Assembly: GCA_021396245.1 (NCBI GenBank) | Contig: WNYE01000005.1 | Span: 62,001 to 126,000, forward strand | From: Sporothrix humicola | Taxonomy: Eukaryota; Ascomycota; Sordariomycetes; Ophiostomatales; Ophiostomataceae | Direction: 5' to 3' | DNA: 64,000 nt | Shown: piece by piece, positions 32,847 through 45,225 of the stretch | Position numbering within the stretch: position 1 is the first letter of the stretch | Layout of the letters: every line of letters begins with the position of its first letter | The notes under the pieces: model-generated | What the model was told of the DNA's origin: nothing | The model's input: the letters and a program-made list of their open reading frames with translations, nothing else | Database searches by the model: none | Made by a program: the position numbers and the translations under genes

Positions 32847-35800
32847 CTAGTCGTCGTCGGCGTAACGCGGGCCGCTCGCAGCCGGCGTCTCGGGTGCGCC
32901 GCCATAGGCTGCGGGCGTCGGGGCGCCGTAGTAGCCACCACCAGCCGCAGGAGTCGGTGCACCAGCTGCAGGTGTAGGCGCCGAGTCGGCACCCCAGCCG
33001 CCCTGCCAGCCGCCGCCGGGAGTGGGTGCGCTCAGAGCTGCACCGGGTGTGGGGGCACTGTAAGCGCCGGGCGTGGGCGCGTTGAGAGCGCCAGGCGTCG
33101 GGGCACTGAGACCAGCACCGGGAGTGGGCGCATCGTATCCAGAACCGCTCGCACCGGGTGTGTAGCCCCAGCCCTCGTTGGCGCTGGCACCGGGGGTGGG
33201 TGCAGAGACACCATAGGCAGGCGTCTTGGATCCCGAGGCCCAGGCGTCGCTGCCACCGCCGCTGCTGCCGCTACCGCCCCATGCAGGCGTTTTGGAGCCG
33301 TGGCCGAAGCCGTCGTAGGCAGGCGTCTTGGCACCCGAGTTCCAGGCAGGCGTGCGTGAGCCAGAGCCATAAGCTGTACGGCTGCCGTCATAGGGGTTCA
33401 CCGTACGAGATCCATCGGCGGCCCAAGCAGGCGTGCGAGCACCGGCCGCGTCGTTGCGGCTCCAAGCCGGTGTGTGAGATGTGGCTATGATGTTAGCATG
33501 GTATCCAAAACGATAGCAAAGAATGAGACGGTAGATAGAAACTTACCCTTGGCCATTCCCCAGGCGGGAGTCCGGTCGCCCATCCCGGCTGCAGGCGTGC
33601 GTCCACCGCTGCTCTCCCAAGCCGGCGCCGGCATACCGTTGCTGCCGCCACGGCCACCAAAACTGCCCGCTGCGCCGCCGCCACGTCCACCACGTCCACC
33701 GCGGCTGTTGATGTCAATGACACGACCAGTCAGCTTGTCCTTGAAGATCAGGTCCGCCTTGGGCACAGTCACAATCTTATTCTTTGTGTGCAGTTCGACG
33801 CGTGCATGGGTGTCTGTCGTGTCCTTAACAATACCGAGCAGGCCCTTGTAGCCGCCGCGGCGGATCGTCACCGTCTGGCCGAGCGCGCGGTCGCGGCCAA
33901 ACACCCGCTGCGGCGCCTGCGTTCCGCCGCCGGGGCCACCCTGTTGGCCGTTTCTCTTCATAGCGGGGTTCATGGCGCTCAGATCGGGTCCGCCAGCCGT
34001 GGCGCTGACACGGCCGCCCTTGGCAGCGACCGTGCTGACGTTGCTAGCGCGCGTAACAAAGACGCCGGCATCCTCGGTCGTCGAGTTGCTGTGCATGAAC
34101 AGGTACGAGCGGTGGATGTGGATGATCTTGCCCTGGCGCTGCATGCCGCCGTACTCCTTGACGACGTCGTCGAGCCGGATCTCGGACCCGTTGCGGTCGG
34201 CCGCCACGGCCATCTTGTTCTTGGGCAGCAGGTTGCTGATCTGCGACGGCATAATGTTGCGCTTGTCGCCGTTCTGGTCGAGCGCCACCAGCGACTCGCG
34301 GTCAATCTTGATGATACAGCCGACCGTCGACAGATCGAGCTGCACCAGGTCCAGCAGCGAGTACTTGCCCAGCGTGCCCTGGCCGCCCGAGTCGCTCGCC
34401 TCGCGCAGGTCCTTGCTAAAAACGGTGATCTCCGTGTTGCTCTGGTCCGTCAGCAGCGTCACGCGGTCCTCGTCAATCTTGACCACCATGCCGACGTCGT
34501 CGCGGAAGCGACCGCCAATCACCTTGACGTGGTCACCCGTCCGGAACCGCTTGCGCAGGCCCTTGGTAGGAGCCTCGATTGTCGTGCCGCGCAGCTCGCC
34601 CTCCGTCACGTCAATCGTCACAATATCGCCGACAATGTTCGACGCACGGCCAATCACGCCCTTTTGCTCGCCCTCGTACACCTCAACCACGTCACCAGGA
34701 ACATAGGTCACGTTGGCGTTGCTGTCCTTCAGACTCGCCGCCAGCGCCTTGAGATCCAGGTTCTCTGTGCCGTCCTCGGCGCCCAACGCAAACTTGGTCA
34801 CCTCCTCGAGCGTCGGGTTGACATCCTTGACAATGAGCTGCTGCAGCTTGATATCCTTGACCAAGAAGCCGTTCTCAAAGTAGTCGCCGTTGTACGTGTA
34901 GGTGTTGGGCTGCGCGTGCGCCATAATGTTCTTGGGACCACGCTTGCGTGCCTCGACCTCGCTGAACAGCCGCTGGGGCGGGCGCGGGCCAGGCACACCA
35001 GGAGGACGCCGCACCGGCTTGCCGTTGGCGCCCTTGACCATTGCGAGCTGCTCGTCGCGGACGCCATAGTCGAGACGAGGGATGAAGCGCACGCGGGCCT
35101 CAAGGCCGTTCTCTGTGACATCAAGAACTTGTGCCAGGTCGTTGGAGTACTTGAGCGGACGGCGCAGACGCACCCAGGCACCCGGCTCGAGCGTGGGGGT
35201 CTTGGTCACGCGGAACAGGTCCGGCATGTCCTTGATCTCCACGAGAATCAGCTTGTTGCGCGGGTACACGTTGAGCATGCCGTCGAGCGCCGTCATAATG
35301 TCCGTCTGGCGCAGCGCCTCGACATAGATGAAGCCCTTCATGACGGACTGCGAGCCACCGCGCTCAAAGGCGGCCGTGATGCCCAGCTCGTCCTTGGTGC
35401 CCAGCCGCTCCTCGATGCGCTTCATGATCGAGAACACAACCTCGCGCTCCTTGCCTTCCTTGCACCGCACGGCCCAGATGCTGGGGTCTTCGACACTGGG
35501 GAGAAGCAGGCGGCGCGGCACAACGGCTGAGTCGCCCAGGCCCTTTGCCGGGCGGCGGTTGCCGTAGCGCTGGCGCAGGATCTCGGCCTGCTTCTCGGCG
35601 TCCAGGCTCTGCTCGAGTTCGCGGCGACGGTCGAGCTCGCGATGGCGGCGGTCATCGTTCATACGGCTGCTCTCTTCGACGTCGTCGGGGTGGGCATTGT
35701 CGATGAAGTCTCCTATCTCCTCGCCCTCCTTTTCGTCGTCTTCGCCCTCGTCCTCGTCGTCGACCTCGGCCTCGATATCGAAGAAGGCGGCCCGGCTGTC

Positions 35801-36378
35801 GCGCTTATGACGCTTGCGGCGATGTCTCTGTAAGGTTGTGGTTAGTCGTGCTTCTGCATCATGTTTTGATTCTCCAATGGTCCTCCACTTACCGAAGACT
35901 GGACATCGTCCTCGTCATCCTCGTCCTCTTCCTCTTCATCGTCTTCCTCCTCGTCTTCCTCATCTTCCTCGTCGTCCTCGTCGTCATCACGGCTTCGCTT
36001 CTTTTCTCTCACTTCATCCTCTTCGTCTTCGTCGTCATCATCGACAGATCGCCGCCGCGAACGGCTCGTCTCGTCGGCACTCGGGTCGGCCTTAACGCTG
36101 TCGTCGTCAGCCTTGACACTGGCGTCTTCCTCCTCGTCATCGTCGTCGTCATTGTTCCGCCGACGGCGTCTCCGGACGTCGTCCTCGTCGTCTTCGTCTT
36201 CATCGTCGTCATCGACCACCCGCCGCGAGCGCGGCGCAGGGCTGCTGCTGCCGGCCTTGGGTTCGACGTCGTTGTCGTTGTCGTTCTCTTCGTCAGACAT
36301 GTCGGCCGGGGCCGGGTTGAAGTTGTCATCGTCCGACTCGGAGTCGCCGCCGTATTCGAGCAAGTCGCGGGTAGACAT
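32847..36378 (-). CDS. spt5: Spt5, Pol II elongation factor (DSIF large subunit)
   Basis: Three exons on the minus strand: 36378-35893, 35827-33547 and 33484-32847. Introns of 65 and 62 bp have GTAAGT donors; 1134 aa. The first ~200 residues are an acidic region of Asp/Glu runs broken by short Arg/Lys stretches. The NGN domain starts near residue 278 (PSIWAVRCKEGKEREVVFSI) and carries the Spt4-binding surface. Several KOW modules follow, including GAWVRLRRPLKYSNDLAQV, PGDVVEVYEGEQKGVIGRAS, TGDHVKVIGGRFRDDVGMV and LGQTVTIRRGGYKGLLGIV. From about residue 930 the tail is the C-terminal repeat region, with SRTPAW/SKTPAW units like those of fission yeast Spt5, then many APTPGA units, the expected targets of Cdk9-type phosphorylation. 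It ends with an acidic RYADDD. The divergent neighbour is the WD40 gene. Confidence 0.97.
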
Positions 36379-37485
36379 GATTGTGTAGTGAGGAAGGTAG
36401 TCGAGGAGGAGTGTGATGAGAGGTCGATGTGATGCTCAATCGAGGTCGTGACTGAGTGAAAACAAGCTTGTAGTCGGGCTTGTTGACAAGGGAGAGCTCG
36501 AAAGTGATAGAATAAAGAGGTAAAAAGCGAGAAAAGGAAAAGCGAAACGAAGTTCGTCGATGGCAAAAACTAGGGGACGCTCATCGACGGAAATGGATGG
36601 AAAGGGTACAAGAGAAATCGAGAGTGCAACTCGTTGAAAGAAACGGACGCGCCTGATGAAAGCGTCGGCTCATCCGCTGTGGCTGGTTGTTGAGTTTTTT
36701 CTTTCAACTGTCTCCAAAAAGCCCTTTTTTGGATTGTTGCTGTTGCTTCCTATTGATGCGAGGTTGCTTCAATAGAACTGGAACAGAAACCAGAACCACT
36801 TCAAGCAGGAGCGCAGACTTTGGCGCGCCTGGACGCCTGCCGCAAGGGACGCTAGCGCATTCTGGTTGCTCCTGCCTCCCAGCTGTCCCTGCCAGTTACT
36901 CGAATGCGGCGCGGCAACAACGTTGTGCCGTAGAATGCGGCCAATAAAAACGGGTCCCTCTTCCTCGTTTCGAGTGTACGTAATCAGCCCAACGACTCTG
37001 AGACATTTTGACAGCCATCACATAATCCAGGTACGCTCACCCCAAAACAGGAACCAGCGCCCAAGCCGCCTCCAAACTTGCTCCTGCCGCCAGTGTTTCC
37101 CCCCGTAATTACTACCCCACCAAAATAGGAAGCTTCGTGGTTGACCTGAACATCAAGTGTTGGGCGGCTGCCAGATCGAGACCCAGGTTGACGACGACGC
37201 ATTTCTGCGCCCTCTCACGACTGTTCCACTCAAAGACTTTACGATATCCTTTTCCAGCGACCGACATTCACAAACAGCGATAGTTCATACTCTATTTGGC
37301 CGGTCTGCTCTCTGTTGGGCCGACGACCAAGCGTCGCAGTGGGCCACAGCCCGCATTCCGGCGACGGATCGGGACATTCCCCTTCTTTTGGTAGCATCTC
37401 ATGAGTATTGCTATTGAATAGCTTCTCGCCTCTTGTCTTTCGAAATCGACATCCTCCAGACCCCGCACCCTCCTCACCACCCACA
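36379..37485. other. Divergent promoter region, spt5 / WD40 gene
   Basis: About 1.1 kb separates the two start codons. There is no convincing gene inside. The stretch near 36470-36620 is purine-rich (the spt5 leader read from the other strand) and the last 100 bases before 37486 are C/T-rich. Confidence 0.7.
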
Positions 37486-38993
37486 ATGAACGCGGCCGTG
37501 CCTAATGTGCTGCGGCCCGGCGGCTCGCGCAACACGCCGCTCGGTCTGGCAGACATTCGGCCGCGCGCCGACTCGAGCCTTTCAGACGGCTTCTCGAGCG
37601 GCTACGACCAGGCCAACAGCCAGCCGGGGACGAGCAACTACATGGCCCCGTGGGCACTCTATGCGTTTGACTGGTGCAAGTGGCCCTCGACGGGCAACGG
37701 CGCCGGCAAGCTGGCGATTGGCAGCTACCTCGAGGACGGACACAACTTTATCCAGATTCTGGACACGCACATTGCGCCAACGCCAATGGACGCATACCAG
37801 CCGGGCACGTCGAAATACAGCCTGGACTTCACAAAGGTCGCCGAAGCCACGCACACGTACCCGGTGACACGGCTGTTGTGGGAGCCGCCGTCATCGCAAA
37901 AACAGTCGACGGATTTGCTAGCGACATCAGGCGACCATTTGCGGCTGTGGTCCTTGCCGGCAGATACGCCGTCGGGACAGGCTGCCTCGACACCGGGCAG
38001 CACGATCGGCCGTCGCGACGCCGCCACGACCAAGCTGACGCCCTTGGCGCTCCTATCCAACTCCAAGACGCCCGACCATACGGCACCTCTGACGTCGCTG
38101 GACTGGAATACGGTGTCGCCGAGTCTGATAATTACGTCGAGTATCGACACCACGTGCACGATCTGGGACATTCCGTCGCTGACGGCCAAGACGCAGCTGA
38201 TTGCGCACGACAAGGAGGTCTACGATGTGCGGTTCTGCGCCAACAGTATGGATGTATTTGTCAGCTGCGGACAGGACGGCAGTGTCCGCATGTTTGACCT
38301 GCGCAGTCTGGAGCACAGCACTATCATCTACGAGCCCACCGGCAAGGATGACAGAGGTAGGGCCCAAGTCCCCGAGGTTGACAGCCCGGCGCCTCCTGTG
38401 ATCATTTGTACTAACACCCGTCCGCAGACGCCCAAGGAGGAAGAATAAGCCCGACACTGGCCCAGCAGACAATGTCCCACCCGCCGCCGCTGCTGCGCCT
38501 CGCCACCTCGCCCCACGACACCCACCTGCTCGCCACGTTCGCCCAGGACTCGGACGTGATCCGGATCCTGGACGTTCGCCAGCCGGGCCAGGCCCTGCTC
38601 GAACTCCGCGGCCACGGCGGCTCGGTCAACTGCGTCGAGTGGTCCCCGCACCGCCGCGGCACGCTGGCGTCTGGCGGCGACGACTGCCAGGTGCTCATCT
38701 GGGACCTGTTGACCAACAACAGCTCGTCGCTGGCCGGCAGCACGCTGGGTCTCAACCAAGGAAGCGGGACAATCAGCGGCAACACGGGCGCACCCGGCTC
38801 GACCAGCGGCGGCGCGGCACCAACGCCCGCAAATGGCAGCACGCCGGCCGAGAACGCGCGGGCACCGGTGGCGGCATGGGAGTGCGACTATGAGGTCGGC
38901 AACCTGGGCTGGGTCCCGCGGCTGTCTAGCAACGACTACGGAGAGTGGCTGGGTGTCAGCGGTGGACGGGGCATCTGGGGCGTCCGTTTCTAG
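37486..38993 (+). CDS. WDR68/DCAF7-like WD40 repeat protein
   Basis: Two exons, 37486-38356 and 38428-38993, giving 478 aa. The 71-bp intron has a TACTAAC branch point. I start at MNAAVPNVLRP; an ATG 26 codons upstream is in frame but its translation looks like leader. After a ~45-residue disordered N-terminus the protein shows the WDR68/AN11 signature: WALYAFDWCKWP, LAIGSYLEDGHNFIQILD, YPVTRLLWEPP, then repeats such as SLDWNTVSPSLIITSSIDTT, TIWDIPSLTAKTQLIAHDKE and GHGGSVNCVEWSPHRRGTLA. The Gly/Ser/Thr-rich insert near residues 400-440 is of a kind common in filamentous fungi. Homologues scaffold DYRK-family kinases and CUL4 ligases; which role applies here is not shown. Confidence 0.9.
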
Positions 38994-39350
38994 AGGATGG
39001 AAGTAATGCCCTTGATTGGGACGAAACGGAAGCGCATGCATGGAGATGTACAAGATGTGCAGGAGCATTAAAATGCACGGAAAATGGTGCGGACGGGTGT
39101 TGTATAAGCGCCGCCTATCTGGGTAACTGCGCAGGCCTTTGTTGTTTACTTGTCTCTTTTTTATTTTCCTTCTCCTTTTTCTCTTCCTTTTTGTTTTAGT
39201 TTTTAGATCACAGCCTCATTTTTTTCTGCTAAAATATCACTTAAAAGCTGATCATATTTCCACAGAGTGAAACTTTTATATATGAAAGTATTTCTTTCTT
39301 TATGTACAGGTGAATGATATATACAGATTGTTACGACTAGACGATGCCCA
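38994..39350. other. Convergent 3' intergenic region
   Basis: A short spacer between the stop codons of the WD40 gene and the quinone oxidoreductase gene. T-rich around 39150-39220; both terminators must lie here. No gene is seen. Confidence 0.75.
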
Positions 39351-40570
39351 TTACAGCTTCGCCTTGCCCGATTCCTTGTCGTCGGCCCCATCAACGTCGA
39401 TGATGGCCTTGCCCCAGACACGGCGGTTGGCAATGTCTTTGAGGGCCCTCGGCACAGACTCGAGGCCCTTGTATGGCCGGTCGTAGACCACAGGCTGGAT
39501 CGTCCCTGCGCCAATAATACCCTCGAGACCCCGCCAGATCTGCTGGTTCTCGTCAGGATCCCGCCGCAGCGACTCGCCATAACGGTATCCGATCAGAGTG
39601 GCCTGTTTTAGGAGAACGCGGTTCATGGCCACCTGCTCGAGCGTCTTGTCGTCGCGCGCCGCGAAACCGACGACCAAAATGCGGCCGCGGTGCGCCAGGC
39701 ACTTCATGCTCTCGCTCACCAGGCCGACCGAGTCAAAGACAACATCGACGCCGCGTCCATCGGGGGTTGCTGCAAGCACTCTTGCCCACCAGGGCTTTCC
39801 TGAAGACGTGTCGGACGTGTCAATGACGACATCGGCGCCGCACTTCCGCGCGACTGCACACTTCTCGGGGCTCGAGGCCACGGCAATCACGCGACAGCTA
39901 CCATAGCCGCCATTGGCCGGGACAGCACGCGCGGCAACTTGGACGGCCATGCAGCCCAGGCCGCCAGCAGCGCCCAAAACCAGAACAGTTTCGCCGGCGT
40001 GGAGCTGGGCGCGTGTCACAAGAGCGCCGTACGAGACCGGAAGTGTGGCAGCCATACCGGCAGCCGCCTTGAAGCTCCAGCCAGACGGAATGGCGCTCAG
40101 AACCGAAGCTGGGACGGCAATCTGTTCGGCATATGCGCCGAGATAGGAGCCGAAAACGCGGTCGCCGAGCTGGAAAGCGGCACCGGGACCGGTACGAGGA
40201 GCGTATATGACGACGCCGGCGAATTCGAGACCGAGGGTGAATGGCGGCTTGACATGGCGGCGGTTGTTCTGGTGTTTTCCGCGGGCCTAAATCGTCAGAG
40301 GGCAGGACAAAAACCGGATTAGGAAGAAGAGGGGAGGGACTCACATAAAGAGTATCGACGTAGTTGACGCCGGCGGCTTTCACCTGCACGACGACCTCGT
40401 CCTCCTTGGGCACGGGCGGCGCGACGTCCGAGATGGCGACATCACCGAGGTTCTATTCGTTAGAGACGAGACGAGACGACAAAGCGAGAGGATAACATGG
40501 GGGAGGTTGAACTCACTTTGAGAAATTTGCGGATCTGGACCGCCTTCATCTTGTCGTTAAAGTTGATCAT
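39351..40570 (-). CDS. Zinc-independent quinone oxidoreductase (MDR family)
   Basis: Three exons on the minus strand: 40570-40517, 40452-40345 and 40286-39351. Introns are 64 and 58 bp; 365 aa from the first ATG, or 358 from the second (40549, MKAVQIRKFLK), which is the more usual start for this family. The GroES-like part has VVVQVKAAGVNYVDTLY and FTLGLEFAGVV; the NAD(P)H-binding Rossmann part has VLVLGAAGGLGCMAVQVA and VFDSVGLVSES. The zinc-binding cysteines of alcohol dehydrogenases are absent, as expected for quinone oxidoreductases and NADPH:quinone reductase-like enzymes. It probably reduces quinones or enones in the cytosol with NADPH. A 7-codon upstream frame (40577-40557) overlaps the first ATG. 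Confidence 0.93.
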
Positions 40571-41440
40571 ACGTCATTGTAGAGAGACGAGAGGAAGGAG
40601 GGAAAGAAAAGAGAAAAGAATTAAAAGAAGAAGAAGTTAGAAGCCGACTTGCCCACGCGACAAAAGGATGTTGACTTTCCGCGGCCGTGGAATCCGGGGC
40701 AGCTGGTCCTTGCTGCTTGTCGGTCTAGAGGAGCTCCCATGTGTCTGGAAATCCGGCTATCAATTTCCTCCCCGCAAAAACGACGACGATAATGGGCGAC
40801 TGAATCACTGAACCGCCAATTCACTGACACATGACGCAGGGGCTAGGCCACTAACACGCTCAATACGGCACCTGTCCAGGGCCTAACGAGGCTAAGATAG
40901 TGCCGATACAGGCACGTTATGGTATTAGTGCCGGCGAGGTACCATCGCAGCTATCTAATGCGATAAGATACATGCACGACCATCATCGTGAGAATCAATG
41001 CGATGTCGGCCTTTGATTTCCACCACTCTTCACTTCACCCTGGTTTCACCTGGGCCTATCTTTGGCTTCACCTTAACCTAGCTTTGACTTCATCTTAGCC
41101 GAGGCTCTGGCCTCACTCTGGCTTTGCTCTGGCCTCACCTTGGCCTCGCAGTTCTACCTTCGGACGAAATATGCCTTTCAACTTTGTGCGTCTCATTTCT
41201 AGTCTAAAAAGAATGGGATCTGTATGCATGCAAAGAGGCCACGACGGGTGTATAACGTGTGTATGGTGAATAAGGAAAATAAGTACCAGCTAAACATGAC
41301 AACATGGGAAACATGACTTGGAAACAAAGAAAAATAACAAATTAAATGCAGCCCTTTCGTCCACCTCTTTACCCATGCAAAAAGATATCAAACAGTAAAA
41401 AAAGAGGAAGATGTTAAACACTAGGAGTTGACGGGACGTC
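40571..41440. other. Intergenic region with degenerate 22-bp repeat
   Basis: Contains the promoter of the oxidoreductase gene and the 3' flank of the pyruvate kinase gene. A tandem array of 22-bp units lies at 41051-41150. No coding frame is credible. Confidence 0.7.
41051..41150 (+). repeat. Degenerate 22-bp tandem repeat
   Basis: Four units (41051-41072, 41073-41094, 41095-41117, 41118-41139) and a partial fifth share the form TTRGCCTAGCTTTGGCTTCACC, with 3-8 substitutions between units and one 1-bp insertion. The array is C/T-rich on the plus strand. Its age is shown by the divergence between copies. Confidence 0.75.
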
Positions 41441-43198
41441 TTACTCCTGGCCAATACCAAGGTGCTCAACGTCGGCCTTGACGATGCGCAGAGTGTTGGT
41501 GTTGCCAACACCGCCCTTCCAGCCCTGCACAACGACGACGGTGTCGCCCTTGGTCAGGACGTTGAGCTCAATGGCGCGCTGCACACCCCACTTGATGCGG
41601 CGGTCGACATCCTCCTGCCAGTTGACCTCGCTAAAGTCGGGCTTGGCCTCGGGGAAGTAGAAGGGGTACACGCCACGGTACAGATGGCTGTACCGCGATG
41701 CCGACGGCTGGCGCGTCACCATGAAGATGGGGCACACGGGGCGGAACTTGGACAGCAGACGGGCAGAGTCACCCGAAGTAGACAGCACGATAATGCCGCC
41801 CGCGTTGAGGTCCAGCGAGGCGCGGACAGCGGCCATCGCGCACGACTCGGCGATGCTGACGGGGCGCTTGACAATGTTGCACAGCTCCTCGAAGTGGCTG
41901 ACGTAGGGGATCGTGTTCTCGGCCTTGAGGCACGTCAGGCTCATCTCGCGAACGGCCTCCTGGGGGTAGCTGCCCTTGGCCGTCTCGCCCGAAAGCATGA
42001 CACAGTCGGCGCCGTCCGTGACAGCGTTACCAACGTCGCTGATTTCGGCGCGCGTCGGGCGGGGGTTCTTGATCATCGACTCGAGCATCTGCGTGGCGCA
42101 GATCACAGGCTTGCCGGCCATGTTGCACATGGCAATCAGCTTCTTCTGGGCAGCAAACACCTCGGCGGCGGGGATCTCAATACCCAGGTCACCACGGGCA
42201 ACCATGACACCGTCAGTCGCGGCCAAAATCTCGGGGAAGTTATTCAGACCCTGGCGGTTCTCAATCTTGGCGATAACCTGGATGTGCTTGCCATCCTCGC
42301 CGAGGACCTCTCGGATGTCCTTGATGTCCTGGGCGCGGCGGATAAACGACGCAAAGACCATATCGACGTTGTTCTTGACACCAAACCGCAGATCGGCCTT
42401 GTCCTTCTCGGACAGCGCCGGCAGGTCGACATCGGTGTTGGGCAGGTTGACACCCTTCTTGGACGAAATGAAGCCGTTGTTGCGGGCCTGGACCTTGATG
42501 GTCTTTTCGTCCACAATCTCCAGCACATCAAAGGCCAGGACACCGTCGTCCACGTAGATCTTGCGTCCGGGCTTGACGACCTTGGTGATGTTCTTGTAGT
42601 CAACGTACCTGCAAAGAAGGTGGGGGTCAGCCAGAGAACAGGTGGGGGTATGCGTACAACAGTGCAGATAAAAAAAAAACAAGTAAAAAAAAACCAAAAA
42701 AAAAAAACCATGTACGGAGGCGGAGGAGTGGCGGGGAAGTCCAGCAAGGAGACAGGGGGCAGAATCAGAATGAAAAACTTACATGTTCTCGGTGTCACAG
42801 GCAGTTGCGTACTTGTCGTCGGTCGTGAAGTTCATGACGGTGCCGGCGCTCAGCGGGATGTCCTCGTCGTTCTTGGTGTTGCCGGTGCGGATCTCGGGGC
42901 CCTTAGTGTCGAGGGCAATGGCGATCTGACGGCCGGGCTGGCTGGCCTCAGCGGCGCGGGCATTGTCAATGACGGACTGGTGGTACTCGTAGCTGCCGTG
43001 CGAGAAGTTCATGCGGACAACGTTCAGACCGGCCGCACGCAGGCCGTTGATGGCCTCGACCGAGTTGGTCTTGGGGCCAATCGTGCAGATGATGGACGTC
43101 CGGCGGTAGTTCTTCTCGGGCTGGGCATCGGTGTTGAGGCTGGCGAGCCAGTCAATGCGGCCGCCGAGCGATAGGTGGTCAAGAGCGTTGGCAGGCAT
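41441..43198 (-). CDS. pyk1: Pyruvate kinase
   Basis: Two exons on the minus strand, 43198-42783 and 42608-41441, giving 527 aa, the normal fungal length. The 174-bp intron is full of T-runs. Catalyses phosphoenolpyruvate + ADP to pyruvate + ATP, the last step of glycolysis, in the cytosol. The barrel shows TSIICTIGPKTNSVE, VVRMNFSHGSYEYH, IALDTKGPEIRTG, then the active-site signature IAKIENRQGLNNF and MVARGDLGIEIPAAEV, and DCVMLSGETAKGSYP. The C-domain has IIVLSTSGDSARLLSKFRPVC and ends GNTNTLRIVKADVEHLGIG. The start MPANALDHLSLGGRIDW fits family N-termini. The frame stays open for 128 codons upstream (to an ATG at 43582), but a GTAAGT at 43546-43541 suggests a 5' UTR intron. Codon use is strongly biased, as for highly expressed genes. 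Confidence 0.97.
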
Positions 43199-45225
43199 TG
43201 TTATCGGGTTGTTTTGTTTTTGTGAGGGAAAAAAGCTTCGATGTTGTTTGGGAGAAGCTCGAGAAGCAAAAGAGTGCAGAGAAAAAAGACGAGTTTGTTG
43301 GAAATGTTGGGCTTCGTTTGTTTCAAAAGGGGGCAAGCTTTTCAAGTTTGTTGACGGTCCGATTGCGTTGGATAGGACAGTTAATCGAATTTTTTTGCTG
43401 AGCTTTTTTCCCTTTTTTTTCTTTTTTATTGGGACGATGACGGAGGGGTCAGCTAATCGCCAAGATCCACACCGCTGCAAGTAGCTAGCTGCGGGAGCTG
43501 CGTCAAGGACAAAGGACGCCGGGGTGCAGGGGAATTGGAGACTTACAGGATTGCTGTTTTGAGTTGAGGTTGAATGAGGCAAAAGAGATGAAAGAAAGAA
43601 GAGGAAAAAAGATGAAAAGGGAAGAAGAAGAGAAGAAACAGAAGGGACGAGAGAAACGGGCAGGAGATACGAAACACGAGGGATAATCGACAGGAGCTGG
43701 ATGGCAATTGCCTGGGCGATAGAGGGAAAAAAGAAACTTTTGGGGAAAGTGCCTCAAGTCGCGCTGCAATTCCCTCTGTCGCACTTGCCCCGTCGCTCAA
43801 TCCCTCGTTCTTGCTATTTCCCCATTCGGTGATTCGCTAGCCCTGCACCGAGTTTCTTTCCCCACGACCTCCACGGCTTCAACGGCGTTCATGTCCATTG
43901 CTCTTTCCTAGACTACCCATTCCACTGACAATGCTATGAGTTTGGTGCTCCTTTGCACCGTTCACCGTGGCAGCCACTCAGCAGTCTTGCTTCACGACAC
44001 TTGTTCGTTCCTGCCCTGTCAACTGGCCTGTTGCTGGGCTCCTGGGGAGGAAGGTCCGACCAGCCGCGTCTCGTCTCGCGGCCACTTTTATTTTCTTTCT
44101 TTGCTAGACATTTGCCTCTTAGCCTTGAGGAAACAGTGGTCCTAGGCGGCGTGAGCCGCCCGCGTGTTGCTAAAACACGCAGCAAACCATTGGGCAAATG
44201 GCAGGAGCTCGCTGGAAAACGCGGCGAAAATAATAACCCCTCAGTGGACGATACCGCCGAATTGGGCAAGGCGTGAACTTTCCAGCGCCTCGTCTCTTAG
44301 TGCCTGCAGCAGCGGGTAAATCGCGATAAGCTTGGAAGGAGCGACGCTTGCCAATCCTTTTAAAGCGATTTGGCCTACTGAGGCACTGTTCATAAACAGA
44401 TGTAAGAGGAAGCTGCGATCGCTTTCTGACTTTTTGCTTCTTTGTCATGGAGTTTGGCGACCGAGGCTTCCGTGTCGAGGGAAGTACCGCCATCACCAAC
44501 AAGGTGTCACCTGGAGAATATCAACGGTTAGCGGGCTGGCCTTGTCTTTGGAGGGGCTTTTTCGATAAGACAAGAGAAAAAAGTCCTGAACGCCAGGCGA
44601 AGATAAGGGGCTGATTGCGGCTAGTGGGGCCTGTCAGATAATGGTGCCTTCACCTAGAAAACTCACCTGTTATCGCTGATATCCTCACGTGACATGGCGC
44701 CACAATGTGGTCACCCGCCACACTTTCCCCTTCCTTCCCCAGCCCTTCTCTTTCAGCTTTCAGGGGGTGAAAGAGCGGGCATGTGCTGGTTTCGGCCGCT
44801 GTAGGGATTATCTCGTGCCGATAATAGAGTGGCTGCCTTCCCCTCCTTCGGTTTGGCTGCCCGTTCCGTTCTCTCTTTCCTGCCATTCCCATTCTCTGCA
44901 TTCTCCTCTCCTTCCCCGGCCCAAGCGAGACGCACGACGCACGACTCACATTTTCTTGACCGACAAATAGAAGAGGCAGAAAACACAGCCCAGAAAGCCA
45001 GAAATCGAGAACCGAAACATCCAAAAGAAAGCACCAGCAACCGTTCGACCTCACCGAAAAATCTCAAGAGTGAAATCTCCGAAATCTCCCACGAGGCCAA
45101 ACGATCACCAGACGGACCCTTGCGATCGCACGAGCAACAGCCTCACTCACCTTCTTTTCCCTTTCGAGTAACCGAACGACGAAAAAACCGACCGATTTTA
45201 AACTGTCGAATTTCCGTTTGCAAAG
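43199..45225. other. Divergent intergenic region, pyruvate kinase / DUF1748 gene
   Basis: The left part is the pyruvate kinase promoter and leader, with a likely 5' UTR intron from 43546. The right ~400 bases are the leader of the small DUF1748 gene. In between no frame has a recognisable product. A TCACGTGA site lies near 44683. Confidence 0.65.

Noticed and set aside
33788..35530. 580-codon open frame antisense to spt5
   Set aside because: Shadow of the biased codons of spt5; the translation is low-complexity Leu/Val/Ala/Arg/His with no recognisable family.
42661..42710. Long A-runs as a possible retroposon tail
   Set aside because: They lie inside the pyruvate kinase intron as poly-pyrimidine on the coding strand and have no adjoining element or target duplication.
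41462..43174. 570-codon open frame antisense to pyruvate kinase
   Set aside because: Runs straight across the kinase intron and mirrors both exons; explained by codon bias.
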